Source: CAZPZZ01 sp964591245
Lineage (GTDB): Bacteria; Acidobacteriota; Vicinamibacteria; Vicinamibacterales; UBA8438
NCBI GenBank assembly: GCA_964591245.1
Contig: CAZPZZ010000039.1
Location: 1 to 29,949, forward strand
DNA length: 29,949 bases
Direction: 5' to 3'
Positions within the stretch are counted from its first letter, which is position 1; every line of letters starts with the position of its first letter. The notes under the pieces were generated by a model. That model ran no database searches. It was not told where the DNA came from and saw only the letters and a program-made list of their open reading frames with translations. Below, one piece after another: positions 16,937-24,271 of the stretch. The position numbers and the translations under genes are program-made.

Positions 16937-17152
16937 TCACTCAATCGTCGCTAACGGGTCATCCTCCTCAACCGTGTCGCCCACGTCCACGTGCACGGCC
17001 GTGACGCGCCCCTCCGTCGGAGCGTGTACCGGTGTCTCCATCTTCATCGCCTCGAGCACCAGCACCTCCTCGTCCTCTTCGACCCTATCCCCTACTCCCA
17101 CCGCAACAGACAGTACTTTCCCAGACAGCGGCGCCAATATTTTTTCAGCCAT
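16937..17152 (-). CDS. gcdC: Minimal biotin carrier subunit of the decarboxylase
   Basis: This 71-residue protein consists of a single biotinyl domain: MAEKILAPLSGKV, then VLEAMKMETPV with biotinylated Lys37, then DVGDTVEEDDPLATIE. It shuttles the carboxyl group from GcdA to GcdB. Classical GcdC subunits are longer, with an Ala/Pro-rich flexible linker before this domain. Here the linker is completely missing, so mobility must come from another part of the complex or from free diffusion. The stop codon lies 6 bases before the ATG of the acyl-CoA dehydrogenase. No biotin carboxylase gene accompanies it, which fits a decarboxylase rather than a carboxylase. Confidence 0.9.
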   Translation of the reverse strand: MAEKILAPLSGKVLSVAVGVGDRVEEDEEVLVLEAMKMETPVHAPTEGRVTAVHVDVGDTVEEDDPLATIE

Positions 17153-17183
17153 ACAGCACGCTCACATCTCTTCGCCTAGCCAA

Positions 17184-18287
17184 CTACCCCAACATCGCTA
17201 GAAAAATTCCCGCCGCGATCACCGTCCCGATCACTCCAGCAAGATTCGGCCCCATCGCAAACATCAATAGATAGTTCTTCTTATTTGCCTCAGCGCCCAC
17301 CTGATGCACCACCCTTGCCGCCATCGGGACTGCCGACACCCCGGCGGCACCAACAAGGGGATTGATCTTATCGCTGGTAAAAAGATTCATCAGCTTGGCC
17401 AGCAACAATCCGGTAGCCGTGCTGATCGCAAAGGCCACCAACCCCAGGCCGAACAAACCCAGTACATCCGCACGCAGGAATGTCTCTGCCTCCATCGTCG
17501 CGCCCACGCTGATTCCCAGGAACACAGTCACGATATTCATGAGGGCGTTCTGTGTTGTGTCGGTGAGCCGGTCGACAACCTTCGACTCCCGAAAGAGATT
17601 CCCGAGCATGAACATGGCAATCAGCGGCGCCGACGCCGGCACAAGCAACACAATCACCACCGTCGCGGCAATCGGAAACAGAAGCTTCTCCCGGGCGGTC
17701 ACCTTACGCCCTTTCCTCATGACGATGGCACGCTCCTGCTCGGTCGTCAGCAAGCGCATGATCGGCGGTTGAATGATCGGCACCAACGCCATATAGGAAT
17801 ACGCGGCCACGGCACATGCGCCCAGGAGGTGCGGCGCAAGCTGAGCCGCAAGAAAGATGGTCGTAGGCCCGTCTGCACCTCCGATGATCCCAATCGTGGC
17901 CGCTTCCTGCAGGGTAAACCCAAACGCGCTCGCCGCAAAAAAGGTGACATACACACCGCCCTGGGCGGCGGCTCCAAGAAAGACCAGCCGCGGCTGTGAC
18001 AGCAGAGGACCAAAATCCGTATGCGCACCCAGCCCTAGAAAAATAAGCGGCGGGATCACCTCCCACTCGATCCCGTAATGATAAAACCGCCAGATCAATC
18101 CCTCCCCCGGCGTCATGAGGCCAGCCAGCGGCAGATTTGCCACAAGGACGCCGAAGCCGATAGGCAAGAGCAGCAACGGCTCGTACTGCCTGGCAATCGC
18201 CAGATACATGAGCCCGAAGCCGATCCCCCACATCACAACCGATCCGGGGGTCACTGCGACAAGACCGAGTTGGTCCAGGAACGCCAC
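17184..18287 (-). CDS. gcdB: Sodium-pumping decarboxylase, membrane (beta) subunit
   Basis: This 367-residue integral membrane protein of the OadB/MmdB/GcdB family has the usual length and about ten hydrophobic segments. The signature IIGGADGPTTIF (residues 134-145, with the Na+-site aspartate Asp139) and the C-terminal MGPNLAGVIGTV (346-354 core) are both intact. It decarboxylates carboxybiotin and uses the energy to export Na+. The GTG start at 18287 lies 2 bases after the stop of the small OadG-like gene, which suggests translational coupling; no clear ribosome site is seen. The biotin carrier gene follows after 31 bases. The family alone does not distinguish oxaloacetate, methylmalonyl-CoA or glutaconyl-CoA pumps. 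The neighbouring GcdA decides it. Confidence 0.94.
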   Translation of the reverse strand: MAFLDQLGLVAVTPGSVVMWGIGFGLMYLAIARQYEPLLLLPIGFGVLVANLPLAGLMTPGEGLIWRFYHYGIEWEVIPPLIFLGLGAHTDFGPLLSQPRLVFLGAAAQGGVYVTFFAASAFGFTLQEAATIGIIGGADGPTTIFLAAQLAPHLLGACAVAAYSYMALVPIIQPPIMRLLTTEQERAIVMRKGRKVTAREKLLFPIAATVVIVLLVPASAPLIAMFMLGNLFRESKVVDRLTDTTQNALMNIVTVFLGISVGATMEAETFLRADVLGLFGLGLVAFAISTATGLLLAKLMNLFTSDKINPLVGAAGVSAVPMAARVVHQVGAEANKKNYLLMFAMGPNLAGVIGTVIAAGIFLAMLG

Positions 18288-18289
18288 GG

Positions 18290-18475
18290 TTAGGCAGAAG
18301 GTGGGGACGGGTTTGACGTTGACGGGAACGATGCCCGGCGCGCGACCATCGACAAGAGTTTCATCACCAGATATAAGACGCCGATACCGGTGAAGACACC
18401 ACTAAATCCCGAGATAAAAACGCTGAATGCCGTGGCCACGGGAATGTCCCCCCCAATCCGAGCATGTGTATCCAC
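18290..18475 (-). CDS. Small OadG-like (gamma/delta) subunit of the sodium pump
   Basis: This 61-residue product has one hydrophobic segment, VATAFSVFISGFSGVFTGIG continuing VLYLVMKLLSMV, followed by a short Ser/Pro-rich polar tail. This is the pattern of OadG/GcdD anchors, which hold the complex together at the membrane, although family members are usually longer (80-110 residues). Position as first gene, 2 bases before gcdB, is also typical of these operons. Two starts are possible: GTG 18475 close behind the promoter, or an in-frame GTG at 18439 preceded by a run of seven G residues resembling a ribosome site. Function rests on topology and context, not on a catalytic motif. Confidence 0.72.
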   Translation of the reverse strand: MDTHARIGGDIPVATAFSVFISGFSGVFTGIGVLYLVMKLLSMVARRASFPSTSNPSPPSA

Positions 18476-18492
18476 CTGGGCGGGTACACACT

Positions 18493-18498
18493 ATTATA
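18493..18498 (-). promoter_or_regulatory. -10 element of the glutaconyl-CoA decarboxylase operon
   Basis: A perfect TATAAT reads on the minus strand, 17 bases before GTG 18475. No good -35 hexamer is found at normal spacing, so activation by a regulator is possible. It lies in the 161-base region divergent from the UnbU-like gene. Confidence 0.5.
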
Positions 18499-18581
18499 CG
18501 GGGCCCGCGTCAGATCGTGGTCCCTCACCGCTTCCGGGATACGTTCGGCAGAATTATCTCGAACACGCAGACCGGGCCGCC

Positions 18582-18610
18582 TTGCACGAAACTTCATGGT
18601 GCGGTACAAG
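18582..18610 (+). promoter_or_regulatory. Possible promoter of the UnbU-like/SUMF1 operon
   Basis: TTGCAC at 18582-18587 and TACAAG at 18605-18610 are separated by 17 bases and lie 26 bases before ATG 18637. They match the consensus at 3 and 4 of 6 positions, so support is modest. An AGGAAG ribosome site at 18622-18627 follows. Confidence 0.35.
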
Positions 18611-18636
18611 GCATCGAGGTTAGGAAGTACGCATCG

Positions 18637-20259
18637 ATGGCCACCACCCGACGACGACGCACAAGACAAGGGCGCCCGCCTCAGGCAGCGCCCCTCCCTG
18701 CGTCCAGCGCGCCTCGCACCCCGTCCAGTTCGTCAAGGCGGGTATTGCTGGCACCGCTCGGACTCACCTTCGGACTCCTGCTCGTATCTCTGGTTCCCCG
18801 CGTACAACAGGCTCCCATTTTGGCTCAATCAGTCTGGGCAGCAGTGGGAGGCTTGGCGGTCTGGCAGGGAATCCTGTTTGCTCGCTTCCGACGGACGGGC
18901 AACATCCCAACATTCCATACACTGCTGCGGCCCCAGCATTATCTGCAGGCGACGCTGCACATCAGTGTCTTCGCCTACTGGGGCTATTTCTGGCGTCCGG
19001 TCTATGACCATCTCTGGCTCCTGGTCGCCCAACTACTCTTTGCCTACGCCTTCGACATCTTGCTGTCCTGGTCCCGCCGCGACAACTACGCCCTCGGCTT
19101 CGGACCCTTTCCGATCATCTTCAGCACCAACCTCTTTCTCTGGTTTCGCGACGACTGGTTTTACCTACAATTTCTCATGGTCGCCGCCGGATTTCTGGGC
19201 AAAGAGTTCGTACGGTGGCAACGAGACGGTCGATACACGCACATCTTTAACCCCTCGGCCTTCTCACTGGGCCTGTTCTCCCTCGTCCTGATCGGCACGG
19301 GAACCACCGACCTCACATGGGGTCAGGACATTGCATCAACACTAACCCTGGCCCCGCACATTTACTTTTTCCTGTTCTTGATCGGTTTGGTCGTGATGTA
19401 CGCCTTCTCGATCACCCTGGTGGCAGGGTCAGCCGCTGCGGTGTTATTCGGATCAAGTGCTCTGTACTCAGCTGTCACCGGTGTTCCGTATTTCATCGAC
19501 TCCGAGATCCCAAGTGCCGTATTTCTTGGGTTGCACCTACTGGTCACGGACCCCTCCACCTCACCGAAAACTCCTCTAGGCAAGAGTCTTTTCGGCGTCA
19601 GCTACGGACTCGGAGTTTTCGGCCTCTATGCACTTCTGGGTGCAATCGGGGTACCGACGTTCTACGACAAGCTCTTGTGTGTTCCGCTACTGAATCTCAG
19701 CGTCCAACGGATCGACCGATGTGTAGATGCGTTGTTGCACCGGCCAGCGCTCGAACGCTGGACTCAAGCACCCAGTCTGACGCATGCCAACCTCGCACAC
19801 ATGACCATCTGGATTCTTTTCTTCGGGGCCATGACCGCTCTTGGCGGCACGGACGGTCGCCACCGCGGTGACACCATTCCCTTCTGGCAGCACGCCTGTA
19901 CAGACGCTCGACCTCAGGCCTGCCAACGACTCATCCAGATTGAAACCAATTACTGCAATGACAACGCGGGATGGGCCTGCAATGAGTTGGGACGGCACTA
20001 CATGCAGGGAAGCATCGTGCCAGCCAGTCCTAACCAGGCGCGGATGCTCTTCGCGCAGGCGTGCGAACTCAGGTTTCAGGCTGGTTGCGTGAATTTACTC
20101 GACCCCGCCCCCCTCAGTCGAGCAGCTCCTCGTGTGCTCGATTACCGGCTCCTCTTGCGGGAGGCAGGCCCAAACTTGCTTACCATGCCGGAACCGGAGT
20201 TGCTGGCCCGCGCGTGTGCGCATGGGTGGTCTACCGCCTGTCCTGGGTTCTCCGAATGA
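18637..20259 (+). CDS. UnbU/NqrB/RnfD-like membrane protein with cysteine-rich Sel1-like tail
   Basis: This 540-residue protein has an Arg/Pro/Ser-rich cytoplasmic N terminus (1-36), then about nine or ten transmembrane helices to residue 405. Motifs YTHIFNPSAFSLGLF (200-214) and LLVTDPSTSPKTPLGKSLFG (301-320) correspond to the NIFNP-like and TDP..SP segments of NqrB/RnfD and of UnbU, the membrane protein found with UnbV in enediyne loci. The soluble tail (406-540) has four cysteine pairs, each exactly 8 residues apart (421/429, 440/448, 476/484, 527/535), like disulphide-linked Hcp/Sel1 repeats, which implies a periplasmic location. ATG 18637 has AGGAAG 9 bases upstream. The stop overlaps the SUMF1 gene start (ATGA). 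A flavin or ion-transport role is inference only. Confidence 0.83.
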   Translation: MATTRRRRTRQGRPPQAAPLPASSAPRTPSSSSRRVLLAPLGLTFGLLLVSLVPRVQQAPILAQSVWAAVGGLAVWQGILFARFRRTGNIPTFHTLLRPQHYLQATLHISVFAYWGYFWRPVYDHLWLLVAQLLFAYAFDILLSWSRRDNYALGFGPFPIIFSTNLFLWFRDDWFYLQFLMVAAGFLGKEFVRWQRDGRYTHIFNPSAFSLGLFSLVLIGTGTTDLTWGQDIASTLTLAPHIYFFLFLIGLVVMYAFSITLVAGSAAAVLFGSSALYSAVTGVPYFIDSEIPSAVFLGLHLLVTDPSTSPKTPLGKSLFGVSYGLGVFGLYALLGAIGVPTFYDKLLCVPLLNLSVQRIDRCVDALLHRPALERWTQAPSLTHANLAHMTIWILFFGAMTALGGTDGRHRGDTIPFWQHACTDARPQACQRLIQIETNYCNDNAGWACNELGRHYMQGSIVPASPNQARMLFAQACELRFQAGCVNLLDPAPLSRAAPRVLDYRLLLREAGPNLLTMPEPELLARACAHGWSTACPGFSE

Positions 20260-21218
20260 CGCATCCAACATCCCCCGTCGCACCGCCTACACGGCCCTCT
20301 TCTCGGGGAGGACTCACCCTACTCACGTTGCTGATTCTCGCGGTTGCCGCGTGGATGACTACACAGCAACCCTCGAGGAACGAGACAAGGGAAAGCCACC
20401 GGGTTCCATCTCACACTCTGCCCACGGAACTTGCCGGTTTCCAACCTGATGCCTGGTACTTTCCTGACGAGACTCTACTAGGCTTCGTGGAGATCCCGGC
20501 CGGACCGTTTCGTATGGGCAGCGATGCGAGAACCGATCGCCAGTCCTTCGAGAACGAGCGCTGGTCGAACACCGCCGCCACCGGCCTAATTGAACTTCCT
20601 GCATTCCTGATCGGACGGTACGAGGTCACCATCGCACAATACGCCCTCTTCGTCACCACTACGGGTTACGCCGTCGACGAACAGACCCTGCAAGGGGAAC
20701 CCAATCATCCCGTGGCGATGGTCTCCTGGCCTGACGCGTTGGCCTACTGCCGATGGCTCGATGACACCCTCCGCGCCTCAGAGCACACACCGGAGGAACT
20801 ACGACGTCGACTCGAGCAGGGATGGCAGATAACGCTGCCGACTGAAGCGGAATGGGAAAAGGCTGCGCGAGGTACTGACGGGCGGCTCTATCCTTGGGGC
20901 AATCAGCCTCCCCAGGGCCGCGCACACTTCGCTTCCTCCTCCTCCAGAGCGGTAGGAAGCTTCTTGTGTCCAGATTGTCAGTTCAGCCTCAGTGATATGA
21001 GCGGCAACGTGTGGGAATGGACACGGAGCCCGTATCAGCCCTACCCCTTCGAAACCGCAAACGACCGCGACAACCTTGATGCCGACGCCCTGTGGGTGAT
21101 GCGAGGTGGCTCGTTCACGGATACGGCGCAGAATGTACGCGCAGCCGTACGCGGTGGGGCCGACCCGGGTGCCCGACGCCCATTCATCGGGTTTCGTGTC
21201 GTACTGTCACCCTCCTAG
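20256..21218 (+). CDS. Membrane-anchored SUMF1/FGE-sulfatase-fold protein
   Basis: This 320-residue protein starts at ATG 20256, overlapping the upstream stop by four bases. A single membrane anchor (about residues 18-35) precedes a SUMF1 domain from about residue 72: VEIPAGPFRMGSD, YEVTIAQYALFV, HPVAMVSWPDALAYCRWL, LPTEAEWEKAARG, YPWGN, DMSGNVWEWT and VMRGGSF. In the last part (NVRAAVRGGADPGARRPFIG) the catalytic cysteines of true formylglycine-generating enzymes are missing, so sulfatase activation is unlikely. Related cysteine-free members bind ligands or act as modules in other systems. Overlap with the UnbU-like gene implies a shared complex facing the periplasm. It converges on the next gene, with 11 bases between the stops. 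Confidence 0.88.
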   Translation: MTHPTSPVAPPTRPSSRGGLTLLTLLILAVAAWMTTQQPSRNETRESHRVPSHTLPTELAGFQPDAWYFPDETLLGFVEIPAGPFRMGSDARTDRQSFENERWSNTAATGLIELPAFLIGRYEVTIAQYALFVTTTGYAVDEQTLQGEPNHPVAMVSWPDALAYCRWLDDTLRASEHTPEELRRRLEQGWQITLPTEAEWEKAARGTDGRLYPWGNQPPQGRAHFASSSSRAVGSFLCPDCQFSLSDMSGNVWEWTRSPYQPYPFETANDRDNLDADALWVMRGGSFTDTAQNVRAAVRGGADPGARRPFIGFRVVLSPS

Positions 21219-21229
21219 GCCAACGGAAT

Positions 21230-22378
21230 TCAGCGCGCACCGGATGCAGCCGCACCACGCGCGTCCTCTTCCAGGACACGTGCACCGCGTAAAATCCCAC
21301 CAAATGAATAATTCGCCTCGTGGCACGCATATTCGTAGACCTTGTCGTTAGACGCGGGCCACACGTATTCACCACTCCACGGTGTCATCCAGACGGTCGG
21401 ATCATCGACCGTAAATTGATAGAGCAACGTCGTATCATCAACGCGACTGAACCGCTCGACGACGTGCAAATGACGTGAGGCTCCGTTGAACGACGGGTTG
21501 TCCGTGAAGTTGGTGGTGTCCACCACTAACGTGTCTCCCTCCCAACGTCCTACCGAATCGCCCAGCCAGCTCCGGATCTCCGGCGGATCGTGCTCTTGGT
21601 TCATCCGGACGACACGCGCATCGTGGACCATCTCTACCAGAATCACGACGGTCTCATCGGTTTGCACGATCCGCTTCATATTGTTGTAGAGGACAGATAG
21701 CATGGGCGGCCCAGCGGTCGAGCCAAATCCCATCAAACATCTCTCCGCATGGGGACGCTGCTCAGGATTGTCGTAGGGGCCTGGCGCCTCCAGGTTCTGC
21801 GCAAGCCACCAGGCGGTCCCATCGTTCGCGCGCGCGGCTCGGCGACGAGCGCCAACGGCGCCTTGAGCTTCATCGGTAAGCGCCGGCAGGCGCCCATTCG
21901 GAGGGTCGGTAATAATGGAGGTTCGGATCAGCCCATCAATGCGAAATGCCGCATCACCCCGATCAATCCAGAAAGTATTGTATCCACCAACGTTACCTGC
22001 CGCCCCGCCGGACCCATCTCCCCCCAGCGGCGGCGCAGTCCGTTGACCATCACTCGTCTCGAAGCCAGATCGTTGTCGCTCGGCGCGTGCCGCAGCCCGC
22101 TCGTCCGAACCGGCGGGAGCAAGCTCGAACGTTCTCGCCAACCCGTCAGGATCCGACGATACAACGGCAGCTTCTTCCTCCGTCAGCGTCAGGCGATTGC
22201 CAAATTCCCGAGGACGTTGCAGGGGCGTGACGGTTGCCGTGTCATAGGTACCCGAGAAGTCCGGTCGTCCGGAAGGTGTACGGGGTATGTTCGTCTGGGC
22301 ATACACGCCAGACGACATCAAGATGACGATCACCAGCACGAGACCGCCCACGTTCAACCTGCCCGCACATCTCTTCAC
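21230..22378 (-). CDS. Secreted protein of unknown function, 'PRTPxGRPD' family, copy 3
   Basis: This 382-residue protein begins at GTG 22378, supported by a GGGAGGGG site just upstream and a signal peptide (MKRCAGRLNV.. ending GVYAQ). It carries the landmarks of the two other copies: PRTPSGRPDFSGTY, TPLQRPREFGN, SIITDPPNGRLPAL, ERCLMGFGSTAGPPM, YNNMKRIVQT, VVILVEMVHDARVV, GRWEGDTLVVDTTNF, LHVVERFSR, YQFTVDDPTVW and YEYACHEANYS. It is longer than the other two because of a Gly-rich insertion (GGDGSGGAAGNVGG) and a longer linker. The function is unknown. The lytic transglycosylase gene ends 69 bases upstream on the same strand, so cotranscription is possible. Confidence 0.88.
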   Translation of the reverse strand: MKRCAGRLNVGGLVLVIVILMSSGVYAQTNIPRTPSGRPDFSGTYDTATVTPLQRPREFGNRLTLTEEEAAVVSSDPDGLARTFELAPAGSDERAAARAERQRSGFETSDGQRTAPPLGGDGSGGAAGNVGGYNTFWIDRGDAAFRIDGLIRTSIITDPPNGRLPALTDEAQGAVGARRRAARANDGTAWWLAQNLEAPGPYDNPEQRPHAERCLMGFGSTAGPPMLSVLYNNMKRIVQTDETVVILVEMVHDARVVRMNQEHDPPEIRSWLGDSVGRWEGDTLVVDTTNFTDNPSFNGASRHLHVVERFSRVDDTTLLYQFTVDDPTVWMTPWSGEYVWPASNDKVYEYACHEANYSFGGILRGARVLEEDARGAAASGAR

Positions 22379-22447
22379 TGCCCCTCCCGGTCCTTCGCAC
22401 GCGCGCGACTACCGAGGGGCACTCATCCAGAAACACGACCAGGCGGA

Positions 22448-24166
22448 CTATCCCTCAGATACGGCTGTACGCAATTCGTCCACACCCTGCTGAAATAGCC
22501 GCAAGATCCGATCGCTCGTGCGGAATTCTTCCAGAATCGCAGCACGCTGACTATTGCGCAGGTTGGAAATCATATAGCGCAGCACGGTCGCCATGACCGT
22601 GCCTTCCTCGGTCTCCGTCTCCTCGAACCTCCGCTGAAACGTTCGCAGGGTCACCTCAAACGATGGCTCATGCCACCGGCGCACCCCGGGTTCCAGCCGT
22701 ACGAAATCGCCAAGTGCCGCAGCAAAGTCGCGATCAACGGGACGGTGCCAGAAAGACACGTCGGGACCAAACTCTTCTATATACGACGGCAAATAGACAT
22801 TCGCCCGAGCCGGCACACGACGAACCAGTGCAGGGTTAAACCGCTTGATCTCATCCGTCGACAGCCCGGTGGTGCGGGTTAGCTCGGTCAGCGACACGGT
22901 CCGAGGGACGCGCATCGCAAACACTTGTTCTTGTGACACATCCGAGAGGAAATGGTCAACGTTCACTGTATTGCCAAAGACCATCTCCGCATACCGGAAC
23001 GAACGGGGTCCGTAGGTCCTGAAGAGATCGCGGTAACGGGAAATAGAAATAGCACGCAGGTCCCGGGCAAATACGGCCCCCATCAGGTACTGTTCCCGGA
23101 TCTCTACTCCTCCAAGCCGCTCACCGTTGATGACGGCACGCCCGACGTTCACACCACCCGCGTGGTGCTCAGACAATGCCGGAATAAAACTGCCATACAT
23201 CGTCGCCAGAATCGTAAGGTGCGCGGCGCAGTAAGGAGCCTGGGTCGTCTGATTGAAGACTTCAATCACATGTGGATCGAGACGATCGAGTAGATCCCAA
23301 TTTCGTCGCAACCACTGGCAAAACCCAAGAGCCTGGGCGCTCGAGCGTGCCCGCCCATTGAGTCCGGACTCAATCATGGCCTGCGCCAGGCCGATCTCAG
23401 CTGGTACGCCGAAGCGCTCGTAGATCTTCCCCCATTCCTCGAGAAATGCTCCGTACCGGGCCGCATGAGGCGCGACGAAGCGCCCTCGGGTCGGATTGTG
23501 CACAACCTCGCCCCCGAGGCGAGCCTCCAGTGCTTCTTCGACTTGCGTGCGACGGCTATCCAGTCGAGACTGCAGACGGAGCCCGGCAAGCGCATTGCTC
23601 AGTTCAGGCTCCGCCCAGACTCCATCCCCGTGCCAATCCCCGCGCGTGGGAAACGTACCCAAGAGGCGCCCATCCACCTCACTTCCGAAGACAATACTGC
23701 CGTCAGGAATGTTGAACACGTACTGCCAGAACGGATAGGACGGCCGAGAGTCCCCAAGCCCGTCCACGTCAGCCTGGTAGCGAGCTCGGATATGTGCCTG
23801 GGCTACATCCTCAGCCCGGAGCGCCGGCAACTGACGTCCTACGTCTGGCTCCGCCGGTTCATCCGCGCGATCAGTCACCATGTCACCCGCGCCTGCCGTT
23901 GCGAGCTCTGGCTCCTTCTCTGCCTCAGACTCTGGAAAAATGGCTTGATCAGGGGCCACCTGAGCCGGCTGCTCAAGCTCGGGAAGTGACCGCGCTGGGG
24001 AATTGTCTGGCGGCGGGAGGGACGCTCTTCCTCCACCGTCCCGCGCTCTCACGGCCGCAGTTCCAGCCTGTTGGGCGTTCAGGGCCAGTGCAAGGGAAAG
24101 ACGCCCCCCAGTGCCTGAGAGCGCCAGAGCGGGCAGCACGAGGCTAAGGGCTAGTCGTCTAAACAT
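22448..24166 (-). CDS. Secreted lytic murein transglycosylase, MltD-like
   Basis: This 572-residue protein (start ATG 24166) begins with a signal peptide (MFRRLALSLVLPALALSG) and a long Ala/Pro/Glu-rich linker to about residue 120. A goose-type SLT domain follows from about residue 235: FGVPAEIGLAQAMIESGLN with catalytic Glu266, then SSAQALGFCQWL. Near residue 425 is a LysM-like segment (VSLTELTRTTGLSTDEIKRF) ending in VYLPSYIEEF. Such enzymes cleave the glycan strands of peptidoglycan with formation of 1,6-anhydro ends. No good ribosome site precedes ATG 24166. In-frame GTG (24220) or TTG (24241) starts exist further upstream, next to a TACAAT element, so the start is uncertain. The C-terminal 120 residues are not recognised. 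Confidence 0.87.
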   Translation of the reverse strand: MFRRLALSLVLPALALSGTGGRLSLALALNAQQAGTAAVRARDGGGRASLPPPDNSPARSLPELEQPAQVAPDQAIFPESEAEKEPELATAGAGDMVTDRADEPAEPDVGRQLPALRAEDVAQAHIRARYQADVDGLGDSRPSYPFWQYVFNIPDGSIVFGSEVDGRLLGTFPTRGDWHGDGVWAEPELSNALAGLRLQSRLDSRRTQVEEALEARLGGEVVHNPTRGRFVAPHAARYGAFLEEWGKIYERFGVPAEIGLAQAMIESGLNGRARSSAQALGFCQWLRRNWDLLDRLDPHVIEVFNQTTQAPYCAAHLTILATMYGSFIPALSEHHAGGVNVGRAVINGERLGGVEIREQYLMGAVFARDLRAISISRYRDLFRTYGPRSFRYAEMVFGNTVNVDHFLSDVSQEQVFAMRVPRTVSLTELTRTTGLSTDEIKRFNPALVRRVPARANVYLPSYIEEFGPDVSFWHRPVDRDFAAALGDFVRLEPGVRRWHEPSFEVTLRTFQRRFEETETEEGTVMATVLRYMISNLRNSQRAAILEEFRTSDRILRLFQQGVDELRTAVSEG

Positions 24167-24271
24167 CCGTATGACGACCGGTGATAGTGCACGCCGCCGA
24201 GACTCGTCAATAGAACGCACGTGTGCAATATTGTAAACCAATTCTCCTCGTACCGACCCACAGGGAATTGC

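Noticed and set aside
13968..17152. Acetyl-, propionyl- or methylcrotonyl-CoA carboxylase locus
   Set aside because: No biotin carboxylase is present, a GcdB-type pump is present, and the carboxyltransferase has the length and end sequence of GcdA.
17304..17999. A 231-codon plus-strand open frame opposite gcdB
   Set aside because: The His/Arg-rich, low-complexity product is a shadow of the membrane-protein codons on the minus strand.
4316..20259. Enediyne biosynthetic cluster suggested by UnbU-like and UnbV-like proteins
   Set aside because: There is no polyketide synthase, thioesterase or tailoring gene in the window, and the proteins sit in unrelated operons.
20256..21218. Formylglycine-generating enzyme activating a sulfatase
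   Set aside because: The catalytic cysteine region is not conserved and no sulfatase gene is in the window.
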